Shown here: positions 1 through 8,665 of the stretch, in pieces
Layout of the letters: each line of letters opens with the position of its first letter
How positions within the stretch are numbered: the stretch's first letter is position 1
NCBI GenBank assembly: GCA_034189135.1
Contig: JAXHVO010000007.1
Span: forward strand, 1 to 54,040
DNA length: 54,040 bases
Source: Thermodesulfobacteriota bacterium
GTDB taxonomy: Bacteria; Desulfobacterota; Desulfobacteria; Desulfobacterales; JAUWMJ01
Direction: 5' to 3'
Notes under the pieces: generated by a model
Databases searched by the model: none
What the model was told of the DNA's origin: nothing
Seen by the model: the letters and a program-made list of their open reading frames with translations, nothing else
Made by a program: the position numbers and the translations under genes

Positions 1-120
1 TCCGGTTGGGTGACAGCCCTTACCGGATGGGTTTTGAACCCATTAGACTCCTTCAGCGAATTTCAAATGTGGCTCTTTCGCCACCTATTCCAACGCTCCA
101 GACTTCGCCTGGCGCTACGA
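1..120. other. Hairpin-rich left edge, possibly the end of a structured RNA or repeat
   Basis: Three consecutive hairpins can be drawn: 1-27 (TCCGGT pairs with ACCGGA), 27-43 (ATGGG pairs with CCCAT around a 7-base loop) and about 75-92 (GTGGC pairs with GCCAC). A fourth, near 98-117, has CCAG/CTGG arms. The middle one resembles a tRNA anticodon arm, but no acceptor or D stem fits. The window edge cuts the element, so it is left unnamed. Confidence 0.25.
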
Positions 121-157
121 TATTCAATATTCAAATAATAATTTGAGTTAATGGCAT

Positions 158-934
158 CTATTCCGCTATAATTATTGGCTCGTATCCATCATCGGTCATG
201 ATTTTTTCCTGTGCTCTTGCCTGTTCCAGAGTGGAAAATTTACCGACCCTGACCCTGTAATAAATTTCACTGCCGTTATCAAATTTGGCAATATGGGCAT
301 TTTTGTATTTTTGATCCAGTTTTATCTTAAGCTTCTCGGCATTTTGCCGGTCAATAAAGGCACCGAGCTGAAAGGTAAAATTTCCCGAATAATAATCCAC
401 CGGTTGGTACGATTTTTCGGTTTTGCTTTCAGTCTCCGGTTTTACTGCAGCTCCCAGGGCAACAATTTCTACTCTGGCTGTCCCCGGCCCGACAATTCCC
501 AGTTCATGCGCAGCTTTATAGGAAAGATCAATGATTCTCCCTCTGACAAAAGGCCCTCTGTCATTTATGCGCACATCGAGTTTTTTGCCATTGGAAAGGT
601 TGTGTACCCTGACATAGGTATCAAAAGGCAGGGTCTTGTGAGCCGCGGATATTTCAAACATATCATAAGTTTCACCATTTGCCGTCTTTCTGCCGTGAAA
701 CTTCTTGCCGTACCACGAAGCCAATCCGTGCTGGCGAAAGCCGTGTGAAGATTCAATGGGCTGATACCATTTCCCCAAAGCCTTATACGGTTTAGGCCGT
801 GCCGTATGTCCCGGTGAAGATTTTTCGTATGTCCCTGATGAAGGTTTTAGAACTGTACAGCCGCTTAAAAAAAATGCCAGGAAAATACCCGGCACAACAT
901 ATCTTGATAAAAAGACTTTTTTCTTTTTTTTCAA
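158..934 (-). CDS. rlpA: RlpA-family septal ring lytic transglycosylase, lipoprotein with SPOR domain
   Basis: RlpA proteins are outer-membrane lipoproteins that cleave denuded peptidoglycan at the septum. The 258-residue product begins with a Lys-rich segment and a hydrophobic stretch ending in the lipobox LSGC (Cys near residue 26). It is followed by a double-psi beta-barrel domain (residues about 68-160) with the family motifs GLASWYG, GRKTANGE and NDRGPF. The C-terminus (about 180-258) is a SPOR peptidoglycan-binding domain (FTFQLGAF, YYRVRVGKF). The start codon appears to be TTG, with AAAGGT eight bases upstream. The gene lies about 100 bp downstream of lon on the same strand and is probably transcribed separately or by readthrough. 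Family assignment is firm. Confidence 0.93.
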   Translation of the reverse strand: MKKKKKVFLSRYVVPGIFLAFFLSGCTVLKPSSGTYEKSSPGHTARPKPYKALGKWYQPIESSHGFRQHGLASWYGKKFHGRKTANGETYDMFEISAAHKTLPFDTYVRVHNLSNGKKLDVRINDRGPFVRGRIIDLSYKAAHELGIVGPGTARVEIVALGAAVKPETESKTEKSYQPVDYYSGNFTFQLGAFIDRQNAEKLKIKLDQKYKNAHIAKFDNGSEIYYRVRVGKFSTLEQARAQEKIMTDDGYEPIIIAE

Positions 935-1035
935 TTTTATTACCTTTGCCGCTTGATGTACAATACCGGATCTCGATACTCATAGTTCGCTTTTTTGTCC
1001 AGTATCTAACTTCAACTATTAGATTTTTTAACTTT

Positions 1036-3420
1036 TTACGAGGCTTTCTTATTTGTGGTCTTATGCTGATTTTTGTTATCAAAAGCGATCTGCAAAACAT
1101 CCATCATCTTTTCTACAAAATGGAACTCGATCTCCTTTTGAACCTTTTTCGGAATGTCTTCCAAGTCCTTTTGGTTCCATTGAGGCAGAATAATCGTTTT
1201 TATCCCACCGCGATGGGCCGCAAGAACCTTTTCCTTTATACCTCCCACCGGAAGCACCTGACCTCTTAAGGTGATTTCACCGGTCATGGCAAGGTTTTTT
1301 CTGATGGCTTTTTTAGTCAGCAGAGAGGCCAAAGCGGTCAGCATGGTCACCCCCGCAGAAGGACCGTCTTTGGGAATCGCCCCTGCAGGCACATGAATAT
1401 GAATATCCATATTTTCGAAGAAATTATCATCAATGCCTAAAGAAGCCGTATTGGAGCGTATAAAGCTCAAAGCCGCATTGGCGGATTCTTTCATCACATC
1501 ACCAAGATGACCGGTTAAGGTAAGTCCCTTTTTTCCCTTCATAGACGTGGCTTCAATAAATAAAAGCTCTCCGCCGGCCTGGGTCCAGGCCATTCCCATG
1601 GCCACACCGGGAGTTGAAGTCCTGACTTTTGTTTCCGGCATCACTCTCACCGGACCAAGATATTTGTGAACATTGCCAACCTTGATCGACAATGACTTTA
1701 CCGTGCCTTCAGCGATGCTGCTGGCAACGCCGCGGCAGATAGAAGCAATTTCTCTTTCCAGGTTTCTTAAACCGGCTTCACGCGTATATCCTGTGATGAT
1801 TCGTTTAACCGCACCATTGGTAAAAGAAATCTGTCCGGATTTCAAGCCATGGGCCCGTCTCTGGCGAGGTATAAGGTAACGGTTTGCAATTTTTAATTTC
1901 TCATCTTCAGTGTATCCTACCAACTGAAGTACTTCCATTCTGTCTCTTAAGGCAGGGGGAATGGTATCAAGAATATTTGCAGTGGTGATAAACATCACTT
2001 TGGATAAATCAAAGGGAACATCCAGATAGTGATCGGAAAAAGAAAAGTTTTGTTCAGGGTCCAGCACTTCGAGCAGCGCTGATGAAGGGTCCCCGCGAAA
2101 ATCGCTGCCCACCTTATCTATTTCGTCCAGCATGAATACCGGATTGTTAGATCCAGCCCTTCTGATTCCCTGGATAATGCGACCCGGAAGCGCCCCGACA
2201 TAGGTACGCCTGTGGCCTCTGATCTCTGCCTCGTCTCTTACACCCCCCAGTGAAATACGAAAAAATTTACGCCCTAAAGCACGGGCAATGGAACGACCCA
2301 GGGATGTCTTGCCGGTGCCCGGAGGGCCGGCAAAACATAAAATGGGTCCTTTTGAATCCGGTTTCAGCTTTCTGACAGCCAGATATTCTATGATACGTTT
2401 TTTTGGTTTTTCCAGACCGTAATGATCTTCGTCAAGGATTTTTCTTGCTTCTTTTATATTCAAATTGTCCGTTGTACTGTCGTGCCAGGGAAGCGATGTG
2501 ATCCAATCAAGGTATGTGGAAGCTACCGTATATTCTGCCGAAGACGGATGCATACGGGAAAGGCGGTTCAGTTCACGCTCAGCTTCTTTTTTTGCTTCCT
2601 CGGGCAGGTCTTTTTCTTCAATTTTTGCTTTATAATCTTCGGTTTCAACAGTTGCCTCATCCTTTTCGCCGAGTTCTTCTTTAATTGCTTTCAGTTGCTG
2701 CCGAAGATAATACTCTCTTTGCGTTTTATCCATATCCCCTTTGACCTGAGATTGGATCTTACTTCCCAGCTCAAGGATGTCTATCTGGTGGTTGGCCAGC
2801 CGGGTCACTTGCTTTAACCTTTTTTTCGCATCAATAATTTCCAGTACCTTCTGTTTTTCCTCAGGAGAAGAATTAACGGTGGATGCAACCATATCGGCCA
2901 GTATGCCTGGTTCCTGTATTGACCTGGACATCTCTCCAATCTCTTCGGGCAAACCTGGGGAAAGTTTGACGATTTTATTGAACAGGCCGACAAGGTTGGA
3001 CATCAGGGCTTCAATCTCTTTGTCTTTTTTTACTTTGTCCTCCAGATTTTCGACCCTAGCCATAGAGTAAGGTTTTCCCTTTTCAAAAGACATCACTTTG
3101 AATCTGCTTAATCCCTGAACCAGCATGTGGGTCTTGTTCTCTTCGCTTTTCGCCATTTTAAGAATCAATGCGCTTGTACCCACTTCTGCTAAATCTTCTT
3201 CAGGTTTCACAGGCTCGTTTGTCTTTTTGTTAGAAAAAAGAAGGCCGATAATTCTATTTTTAGCCATAGCTTCATCGATGAGTTGAATCGATTCGTTTTG
3301 CAAAACCACAAGGGGCAAAACCATTTTAGGAAAAAGAACCGTATCAAAAAGAGGGAGTATGGGAATACTTTGGGGAATATCTTCGGTGCGAATATCGATT
3401 GATGAATTCTGCTGGGTCAT
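1036..3420 (-). CDS. lon: ATP-dependent protease Lon (La)
   Basis: Lon is a homohexameric cytoplasmic AAA+ serine protease that degrades misfolded and regulatory proteins. The 794-residue length is typical of LonA. The N-terminal substrate-recognition domain spans about residues 18-210 and is followed by a coiled linker. The AAA+ module has Walker A GPPGTGKT (365-372) and Walker B FMLDEID (429-435). The C-terminal protease domain has the catalytic serine in PKDGPSAG (Ser688) and the catalytic lysine in GGIKEK (Lys729). A GGAGG ribosome site precedes the ATG. Only 18 bp separate it from the upstream Hsp20 gene on the same strand, so the two very likely form a stress operon. Nothing is missing. 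Confidence 0.98.
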   Translation of the reverse strand: MTQQNSSIDIRTEDIPQSIPILPLFDTVLFPKMVLPLVVLQNESIQLIDEAMAKNRIIGLLFSNKKTNEPVKPEEDLAEVGTSALILKMAKSEENKTHMLVQGLSRFKVMSFEKGKPYSMARVENLEDKVKKDKEIEALMSNLVGLFNKIVKLSPGLPEEIGEMSRSIQEPGILADMVASTVNSSPEEKQKVLEIIDAKKRLKQVTRLANHQIDILELGSKIQSQVKGDMDKTQREYYLRQQLKAIKEELGEKDEATVETEDYKAKIEEKDLPEEAKKEAERELNRLSRMHPSSAEYTVASTYLDWITSLPWHDSTTDNLNIKEARKILDEDHYGLEKPKKRIIEYLAVRKLKPDSKGPILCFAGPPGTGKTSLGRSIARALGRKFFRISLGGVRDEAEIRGHRRTYVGALPGRIIQGIRRAGSNNPVFMLDEIDKVGSDFRGDPSSALLEVLDPEQNFSFSDHYLDVPFDLSKVMFITTANILDTIPPALRDRMEVLQLVGYTEDEKLKIANRYLIPRQRRAHGLKSGQISFTNGAVKRIITGYTREAGLRNLEREIASICRGVASSIAEGTVKSLSIKVGNVHKYLGPVRVMPETKVRTSTPGVAMGMAWTQAGGELLFIEATSMKGKKGLTLTGHLGDVMKESANAALSFIRSNTASLGIDDNFFENMDIHIHVPAGAIPKDGPSAGVTMLTALASLLTKKAIRKNLAMTGEITLRGQVLPVGGIKEKVLAAHRGGIKTIILPQWNQKDLEDIPKKVQKEIEFHFVEKMMDVLQIAFDNKNQHKTTNKKAS

Positions 3421-3438
3421 GTTGCCTCCAAAAACAAT

Positions 3439-3891
3439 CTATCCGTCTGATATAGGTATTTTGTGGGTCACATCCACAGGCAGTTTTGACAGTCTGATTT
3501 TGAGAAAACCATTGGAGTATGATGAAGTAACAAGTTCCGTATCTATCGGTGTCGGGAGAAACAGGATTCGTTCAAACTTTCCATACTGAATCTCAGCCAG
3601 CCGGTAGGTTGCATTTTTTACCAGTGGTACTTCGTGGCGTTCTCCGTAAATTCTAACAGCCTTGCTGCTGATTTCCACTTCCAGATTTTCTTTGTCCACC
3701 CCGGCAATTTCTGCTTGAATAATTATTTCTTGCGGAGTTTCATGAATATCCATATGGGGGCTCCAGGACCGTTCGGATGAGGTAAACATCGGACTCACCG
3801 GTCGCGGTCTGAACATCTCTTCAAAAGTTTTATCTAATTTTGAGGATAATTGATCAAAATCGTTGCCGAATCGTATTTTAATATAATCCAT
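3439..3891 (-). CDS. Hsp20/alpha-crystallin small heat-shock protein, first copy
   Basis: Small heat-shock proteins are ATP-independent holdases that keep unfolding proteins soluble. The alpha-crystallin domain occupies about residues 45-145 of a 150-residue protein, with the conserved start SPHMDIHETPQEIII and the C-terminal beta-strand region GFLKIRLSK. The start at 3891 is preferred because AGGAG lies six bases upstream; the upstream TTG at 3906 has no such site. The gene is co-directional with lon and 18 bp ahead of it, which suggests holdase and protease are made together. It is divergent from a second Hsp20 gene across a spacer of about 150 bp. The N-terminus lacks any signal peptide, so the protein is cytoplasmic. 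Confidence 0.93.
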   Translation of the reverse strand: MDYIKIRFGNDFDQLSSKLDKTFEEMFRPRPVSPMFTSSERSWSPHMDIHETPQEIIIQAEIAGVDKENLEVEISSKAVRIYGERHEVPLVKNATYRLAEIQYGKFERILFLPTPIDTELVTSSYSNGFLKIRLSKLPVDVTHKIPISDG

Positions 3892-3946
3892 TTTCAGCTC
3901 CTGCAAATTAGGTGCTTTCGTTTTCTTATTTGAGCAATTTTAATAA

Positions 3947-3975
3947 AAAATAACACCGAAATATGTATTTGTAAA
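3947..3975 (-). promoter_or_regulatory. Predicted promoter of the hsp20-lon operon
   Basis: On the minus strand a TTTACA -35 box (3970-3975) lies 17 bases from a TATTTT -10 box (3947-3952), about 55 bp before the Hsp20 start codon. This is a housekeeping-type match. No clear heat-shock sigma-32 box or CIRCE repeat was seen. Confidence 0.45.
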
Positions 3976-3984
3976 GGGAGTATA

Positions 3985-4037
3985 TTGACAAGCTGTGGGT
4001 GGTGATTAAATTTCATTTTAACGAACATAACAGGAGG
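3985..4037 (+). promoter_or_regulatory. Predicted promoter and ribosome site of the second hsp20
   Basis: A perfect TTGACA (3985-3990) is followed after 16 bases by TAAATT (4007-4012). A strong AGGAGG ribosome site (4032-4037) sits seven bases before the ATG at 4045. It runs back-to-back with the minus-strand promoter, so the two chaperone genes share a regulatory spacer. Confidence 0.5.
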
Positions 4038-4044
4038 TACAATC

Positions 4045-4494
4045 ATGACTATCGTAAAATGGGACCCTTTTAGGAATGTAGCGGCGTTGCAGGACCGTAT
4101 CAACCGGATATTTGATGAATCCTTTTCCCGCACCGCTGATTTAAACGACGATATAAGTATGGGCGTCTGGAAACCTTCGGTGGATATTTACGAAACAGAT
4201 GAAGCGATCATTTTAGTAGCAGAGCTTCCGGGAATCAAAAAGGAAGACGTTTCCGTTGAAATAAAAGACAATTTACTCACCCTGAAGGGAGAACGAATAG
4301 AAGATAAAGAGGTCGATGAAGAATGTTACTTTCGCAAAGAAAGATGTTTCGGAACGTTCAGCAGGACATTTAATCTTCAGCACCGCGTTCAACCTGATAA
4401 AATCAAGGCAAAGTTTAAAGACGGCATCCTTAAAGTGGAAGTTCCCAAACCTGAAGAAGAAAAACCCAAACAGATTACGGTAAATATTGAATGA
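4045..4494 (+). CDS. Hsp20/alpha-crystallin small heat-shock protein, second copy
   Basis: This 149-residue holdase starts MTIVKWDPFRN, the N-terminus typical of the bacterial class A Hsp20 group. An alpha-crystallin domain covers about residues 40-140, with PSVDIYETDEAIIL, the AELPGI motif and the C-terminal GILKVEVPKPE. The tail EEEKPKQITVNIE carries an I/V-x-I/V-type element that in this family docks neighbouring dimers during oligomer assembly. It is divergently transcribed from the other Hsp20 gene and is clearly a different subtype. The pair may form mixed oligomers; that is inference. Directly downstream is a palindromic repeat region, and no partner gene follows on this strand. Confidence 0.95.
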   Translation: MTIVKWDPFRNVAALQDRINRIFDESFSRTADLNDDISMGVWKPSVDIYETDEAIILVAELPGIKKEDVSVEIKDNLLTLKGERIEDKEVDEECYFRKERCFGTFSRTFNLQHRVQPDKIKAKFKDGILKVEVPKPEEEKPKQITVNIE

Positions 4495-4944
4495 TTCATT
4501 GAGACCCTTGGGAAACGCCATATTACCAAAGGTCTAAACTCCTCAGAGATTCCTCGGTATTACCCGAAGCTGGACAAAAGGCTATGAACGTCGAACATCG
4601 AACGCCCAACGTCGAATTTTAAATAAGGTGTCCTACCAATTTATAAACCGGCGAAGCGACTTCATCCGCGCTAAGGCGTGGTTTAACCTTCGATGTTCGC
4701 CGTTCAAAAAAAGCTTTGCTCAGCCCTTCCATATTCTCTTATTAGAAATATTCATTTCCCTATCATCACCCCATTACAGAATAGTAATAAGTAGTGGATT
4801 CTTTCCCCAAGAGTTGGTATGGCATCAAGATCCCGACTTTCAAGTGAAATGCTTTACAATGTTTTTCTTTCTCTTATTGATGCTATCGAGTATGTTTGTC
4901 TATATCAACCACTAAAGCCTTTTAGCGCCTTTGGGACATAAACA
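4495..4944. repeat. Intergenic region with an inverted-repeat (REP/MITE-like) element
   Basis: No convincing gene lies here. Near-matching inverted arms occur at 4586-4604 (GAACGTCGAACATCGAACG) and 4687-4705 (its near reverse complement), bracketing about 120 bp. The same GAACATCGAA-type vocabulary recurs in the palindromic element at 39934-40048. An ORF at 4628-4915 lacks a ribosome site and overlaps the repeat, so it is not called. Confidence 0.55.
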
Positions 4945-6090
4945 ATGAGTGAAAAACACCAGCGTTCATTAAAATACCTGATCGCCTCACAATACTTTTT
5001 GTATTTTGGTGTGCTGGGGATTTTTTTGCCCTATTTTAATCTATACTGCTATCACATCGGCTTTACCGGTTTTCAAATAGGAGCCCTTTCTGCCCTGAGA
5101 TCGGTGACCCTGGTTTTATTTTCCCTGGCCTGGGGAGTTCTGGCAGACCGTTTCCAAATCAGAAGACCCATATACATATTGTGCAATATTGCCAGCGCTC
5201 TGATCTGGATTTTTTATCTTTTTAGCGAAAACTTCTGGGTAATGCTTTTCATTACCGCTTTTTATGGCATGTTCTATGCCCCGATCATATCCTTTCTGGA
5301 AGCCTTTTCCATGGACGTTCTCGGCAAAGAAAAGAAAAATTATGGAAGTCTGAGAATGTGGGGATCCATCAGTTTTATCATAGTCGTCATTTCACTGGGG
5401 AAAATCATCGATTTTTTCTCTGTCCGCTTAATACTTGTATTGATTCTGGCCGGTTCCCTGTTACAGGCATCCATTTCCGTTAAAATACCAAATATCAAAA
5501 TTGCCAAAAAAGACCTTCTTTCACCGGATACAAAATCGCTGTTAAACACTCGGGTAATTATTTTTTTGTTTTGTGCCTTTTTAATGCTGGTCAGCCATGG
5601 GACCTACTACGGTTTCTTTTCCATACATCTGGAAAATCTGGGATACAGCAATACCTTCATAGGAATAACCTGGGCCCTGGCTTCAACAGCCGAAATAGTT
5701 GTAATGATTCAATCAGATAGAATATTTAAGGTCTTTTCACCTGAAAAAGTGCTTACTTTTTCATTTATAGTCGCCGCACTGAGATGGTGTATTCTCTTTT
5801 TTGCCACCTCCGAAACAATCATCCTTTTGTCACAGGTTTTACATGCGGTCACCTATGGCGCATTTCATATGGCAAGTATCCTTTACATCGATTCGCTGTC
5901 ACCGGATAAAAACAAGACTTTGGGACAGGCAGTAAATAATGCCGCCACCTATGGACTCGGATTAATGGTTGGATTTTTCCTCAGCGGCTGGCTGTATGAA
6001 AATATGGATACGTCTTTTTTGTTCATCATCAGCAGCCTGATTGCCATGGCGGGAGGCATAATATTCCAGGCTTTTCGGGGTGCTGAGTGA
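4945..6090 (+). CDS. Major facilitator superfamily transporter (HcaT/LacY-like group)
   Basis: This is an inner-membrane secondary transporter of 381 residues with about twelve predicted membrane helices, typical of the compact MFS_1-like (phenylpropionate permease, nucleoside permease) group. The loop between helices 2 and 3 carries the MFS motif A variant WGVLADRFQIRRP (near residues 65-77). The second half has a matching set of helices ending in a long hydrophobic tail. The substrate cannot be read from the sequence. The ribosome site is weak. The gene stands alone, convergent with the cyclase gene at 6347-8263. A decayed fragment of a paralogue lies at 22570-22695, which shows the family was once duplicated here. 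Confidence 0.85.
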   Translation: MSEKHQRSLKYLIASQYFLYFGVLGIFLPYFNLYCYHIGFTGFQIGALSALRSVTLVLFSLAWGVLADRFQIRRPIYILCNIASALIWIFYLFSENFWVMLFITAFYGMFYAPIISFLEAFSMDVLGKEKKNYGSLRMWGSISFIIVVISLGKIIDFFSVRLILVLILAGSLLQASISVKIPNIKIAKKDLLSPDTKSLLNTRVIIFLFCAFLMLVSHGTYYGFFSIHLENLGYSNTFIGITWALASTAEIVVMIQSDRIFKVFSPEKVLTFSFIVAALRWCILFFATSETIILLSQVLHAVTYGAFHMASILYIDSLSPDKNKTLGQAVNNAATYGLGLMVGFFLSGWLYENMDTSFLFIISSLIAMAGGIIFQAFRGAE

Positions 6091-6188
6091 TCTGATCGGG
6101 ATAGGGCTCTAATAATATGGCGGGATATGAAGTTACGGGAAAAGGTTGAATTCTGCCAATCTACCTTCCCAAGACTTAATTCGGTCGC

Positions 6189-6261
6189 AGCTGCCTACCT
6201 GACATTTAAACCACAACCTCAATTGAAATCTTCAGTATCAATGTATATAGCGGTAGCAAAG
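6189..6261. repeat. Dispersed repeat, copy A (downstream of a cyclase gene)
   Basis: This stretch closely matches 16502-16569, sharing the core AAACCACAACCTCAATTGA and the end GCGGTAGCAAA. Both copies lie just beyond the 3' end of a cyclase-TPR gene, in the same orientation relative to it. It could be a shared terminator/UTR or a repeat carried along with gene duplication. Confidence 0.7.
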
Positions 6262-6346
6262 GTTTCGGAAATTGTGTGATAGTTGGAGTAATCGCAAGTT
6301 TTAGAATTGCAAAGAAGTCTGTTATATATGGGACTTAGACAGCGCA

Positions 6347-8263
6347 TTATTGTGAAGATGGATGCCCTGAAATTCTTAAACTATGCATATCTTGATGTTC
6401 TCGCTCTATAATCTCCGGTTTGTAAAGTGTGTTGTGTCGGTCCAAATCCCAAGTCCAGCCAGTTGCTATTTCTAAGAACTTCGCAAAATCTTCTTGAGCC
6501 TCACTCTCTCTGCCGAGTTTGACTTTCGCGCGAGACGATCCCCAGTAGCCCCAACGCTCCATCATTTTAGATCCTGTTTTGTGACTCTGGTCGATTAGTT
6601 TCCTTGCTACGGCCAATGACTCCTCATAACGCTCCACCCAATAGTATGCATTCATCAGGGTTCCAAAGTAAAACAGCGGTGTATGCGGTTGAAGCCGAAT
6701 TGCTTTTTCACACATAGGGACAGCTTCTTCAAAATGTCCTGTCCGATACAGAACCTCGCCAAAAATTATATGTCCTGACGCCCTGTTTGGACCTAATGCT
6801 ATAGATTTTTCCCCTTCCTCTACTGCTTTGTCGTATTGTTTTTGAAGCAAGTATAAATATGCCAATAAATCATGGATAAGAGGCTGATTTTCATCCATTG
6901 TTACAGATTTATTTGCCAGTACAGCAGCTCGCTTGAAAGAATCTCTTCTTGAATTAGTGTAACCAAACCGTGCATCGTTTAAATGGGTCCATGCCAGCGC
7001 CGTTACAGCGCCTGCGAACTCAGGGTCTTTTCCTAAAGCTTTCTTGAATAATTCCCGTGCTTTGATCAAACCTTCTTTTGAAAATAATCGAGAATATCCT
7101 AATCCTTTGCTCAAATAACGCCATGCATCCAAATTGTCAGTGCTTCGCATCCGAACCTGTTCCCCTAAGGTCAACTCCACCTGGAGCTCAGTGATTATTT
7201 CTAAAGTGATTTCATCAAGTAGATTAAATAAGTCATTAAGCTCCCGATCGTAACGCTCTGACCAAATATGTCGACCTGTTAAAGCGTCAATGAGCTGAGC
7301 TGTTATTCTGATCCTCTCTTCTGATATCAAAACACTGCCTTCCAATACATATCTAACTCCCAACTCTTCGCTGACCTGTTGAACTTTCACCGGTTTTCCT
7401 TTGTAGGTGAATGATGAATTCCGGGCGATAACAAACATATTATCTAAGGAAGAGAGAGCTGTTATGATGTTCTCACTGATGTTATCAGCAATATAATCTT
7501 GATCCGAATCTCCGCTCATATTATCAAACGGAAGTACTGCAATGGAAGGTTTATCAGGTAATGGATATGCCATCTTTTCCACTGATGCTGGTTCTACAGA
7601 AGGGTGCTTAATATAAAACTGCCAGATTCCCATAGCAACGATAATCACAACTACTACTGCTGCTGAAAGGTTAATTTTACGCCATCTTCGTCCTAAAGCT
7701 TCTTTCGCCTGAACGACTCTATGGGCCGCTGCCCCCGGATAGGACAGCACTTTGTATACTCGTATCGGCCTCGTAATATTTTTGACCTGATGCTCTCCAA
7801 GATTTTCATATTCTAATCCCAGCTTGTTTTCCACCTGATCATAAGCCCTGCCGGAAATGCATATGCCTCCTGCTTCAGATAAAGACTCTACCCGGGCTGC
7901 TATATTGATACCATCTCCGTAAATTCGACCGTCTTCTTCGATCACATCACCGAGGTTGACACCGATGCGAAATTGCATTTTGCGTTCATCAGGCAACTCT
8001 GCATTCCATTCTGCAAGGTCTCGCTGGATTTCAACCGCACAGTTTACCGCATCCACCACGCTGGTGAACTCGGTAAGAATATTATCCCCTGGAGTATCTA
8101 CAACACGGCCGCGGAATTGTTGAACCAGGTCTGCTATTGCGGTGCGGTAAGAGGTAATGGTGCGGACAGTGGCTTCCTCATCATCATCCATGAGGCGGCT
8201 GTAACCCTCAACGTCAGCGCTGAGGATGGCTGAGAGTTTACGTTTAAAACCTTCTTGAGCCAT
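6347..8263 (-). CDS. Membrane-anchored class III adenylate/guanylate cyclase with TPR domain
   Basis: The product probably converts ATP to cAMP in the cytoplasm, with activity tuned by its periplasmic part. A CHD-type cyclase domain covers residues 8-172: metal-binding Asp17 in SADVEGYSRLM, Asp60 in TPGDN, then YGDGINIAARVE. A single membrane helix follows at about 198-218. Next is a SIAVLPFDNMSGD domain (about 236-350) of the type found in many Rhizobiales and Deltaproteobacteria cyclases, then tetratricopeptide repeats to the C-terminus (about 380-620). A very strong GAGGAGGGGG ribosome site precedes the ATG. The architecture differs from the two giant cyclases in this window, so it is not their recent copy. 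No cAMP effector is encoded nearby, and ligand and nucleotide specificity are unknown. Confidence 0.93.
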   Translation of the reverse strand: MAQEGFKRKLSAILSADVEGYSRLMDDDEEATVRTITSYRTAIADLVQQFRGRVVDTPGDNILTEFTSVVDAVNCAVEIQRDLAEWNAELPDERKMQFRIGVNLGDVIEEDGRIYGDGINIAARVESLSEAGGICISGRAYDQVENKLGLEYENLGEHQVKNITRPIRVYKVLSYPGAAAHRVVQAKEALGRRWRKINLSAAVVVVIIVAMGIWQFYIKHPSVEPASVEKMAYPLPDKPSIAVLPFDNMSGDSDQDYIADNISENIITALSSLDNMFVIARNSSFTYKGKPVKVQQVSEELGVRYVLEGSVLISEERIRITAQLIDALTGRHIWSERYDRELNDLFNLLDEITLEIITELQVELTLGEQVRMRSTDNLDAWRYLSKGLGYSRLFSKEGLIKARELFKKALGKDPEFAGAVTALAWTHLNDARFGYTNSRRDSFKRAAVLANKSVTMDENQPLIHDLLAYLYLLQKQYDKAVEEGEKSIALGPNRASGHIIFGEVLYRTGHFEEAVPMCEKAIRLQPHTPLFYFGTLMNAYYWVERYEESLAVARKLIDQSHKTGSKMMERWGYWGSSRAKVKLGRESEAQEDFAKFLEIATGWTWDLDRHNTLYKPEIIEREHQDMHSLRISGHPSSQ

Positions 8264-8665
8264 AATTCACCCCCTCCTCTTGTTAGGGTTTTAAACAGGG
8301 GAACTCAGTTTGTGAATGATTCAAAGGAGCGAAAAATAAGATGAGAAATCGGATTTGATTCTGTAAATGGAAGCCCGCTTCGGGTCAGATAGAATAGGAA
8401 AATCAAAACAACCTTAAATAAACTTATATGCATTTCGATGGATTCTGTCAAGTATAATAGACAGATAGGCAGGTGGTGATTTATTGAAAGATCCCCAACT
8501 ATCATCTAAATAGTGATATCAACTTATCCGAAGATATCATAAAAATTTTTAAGCTTCAAAAAACTGTTATTTGTAGAAAATATTTAAGGTAGACAATCGA
8601 GGAAAACGCCTAAATTACTCTATTAAATCTAATTGGGAAGATTTATATATTTTTGGGGAATATTA
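8264..8665. other. A+T-rich spacer with no recognised gene
   Basis: About 400 bp upstream of the cyclase-TPR gene. It must hold that gene's promoter, but no convincing -35/-10 pair, operator or structured RNA stood out. A 66-codon ORF at 8305-8505 has no ribosome site and an unremarkable composition. Confidence 0.5.

Noticed and set aside
1-75. tRNA-Leu(CAA)-like or tRNA-Sec-like gene on the minus strand
   Set aside because: The anticodon-like arm is present, but no D arm or acceptor stem could be formed and the window edge removes the 3' part.
4628-4915. ORF of 95 codons after the second hsp20
   Set aside because: It overlaps the inverted-repeat element, lacks a ribosome site and has no family-like motifs.
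8305-8505. 66-codon minus-strand ORF upstream of the cyclase-TPR gene
   Set aside because: No ribosome site and A+T-driven composition; it would also occupy the promoter region.
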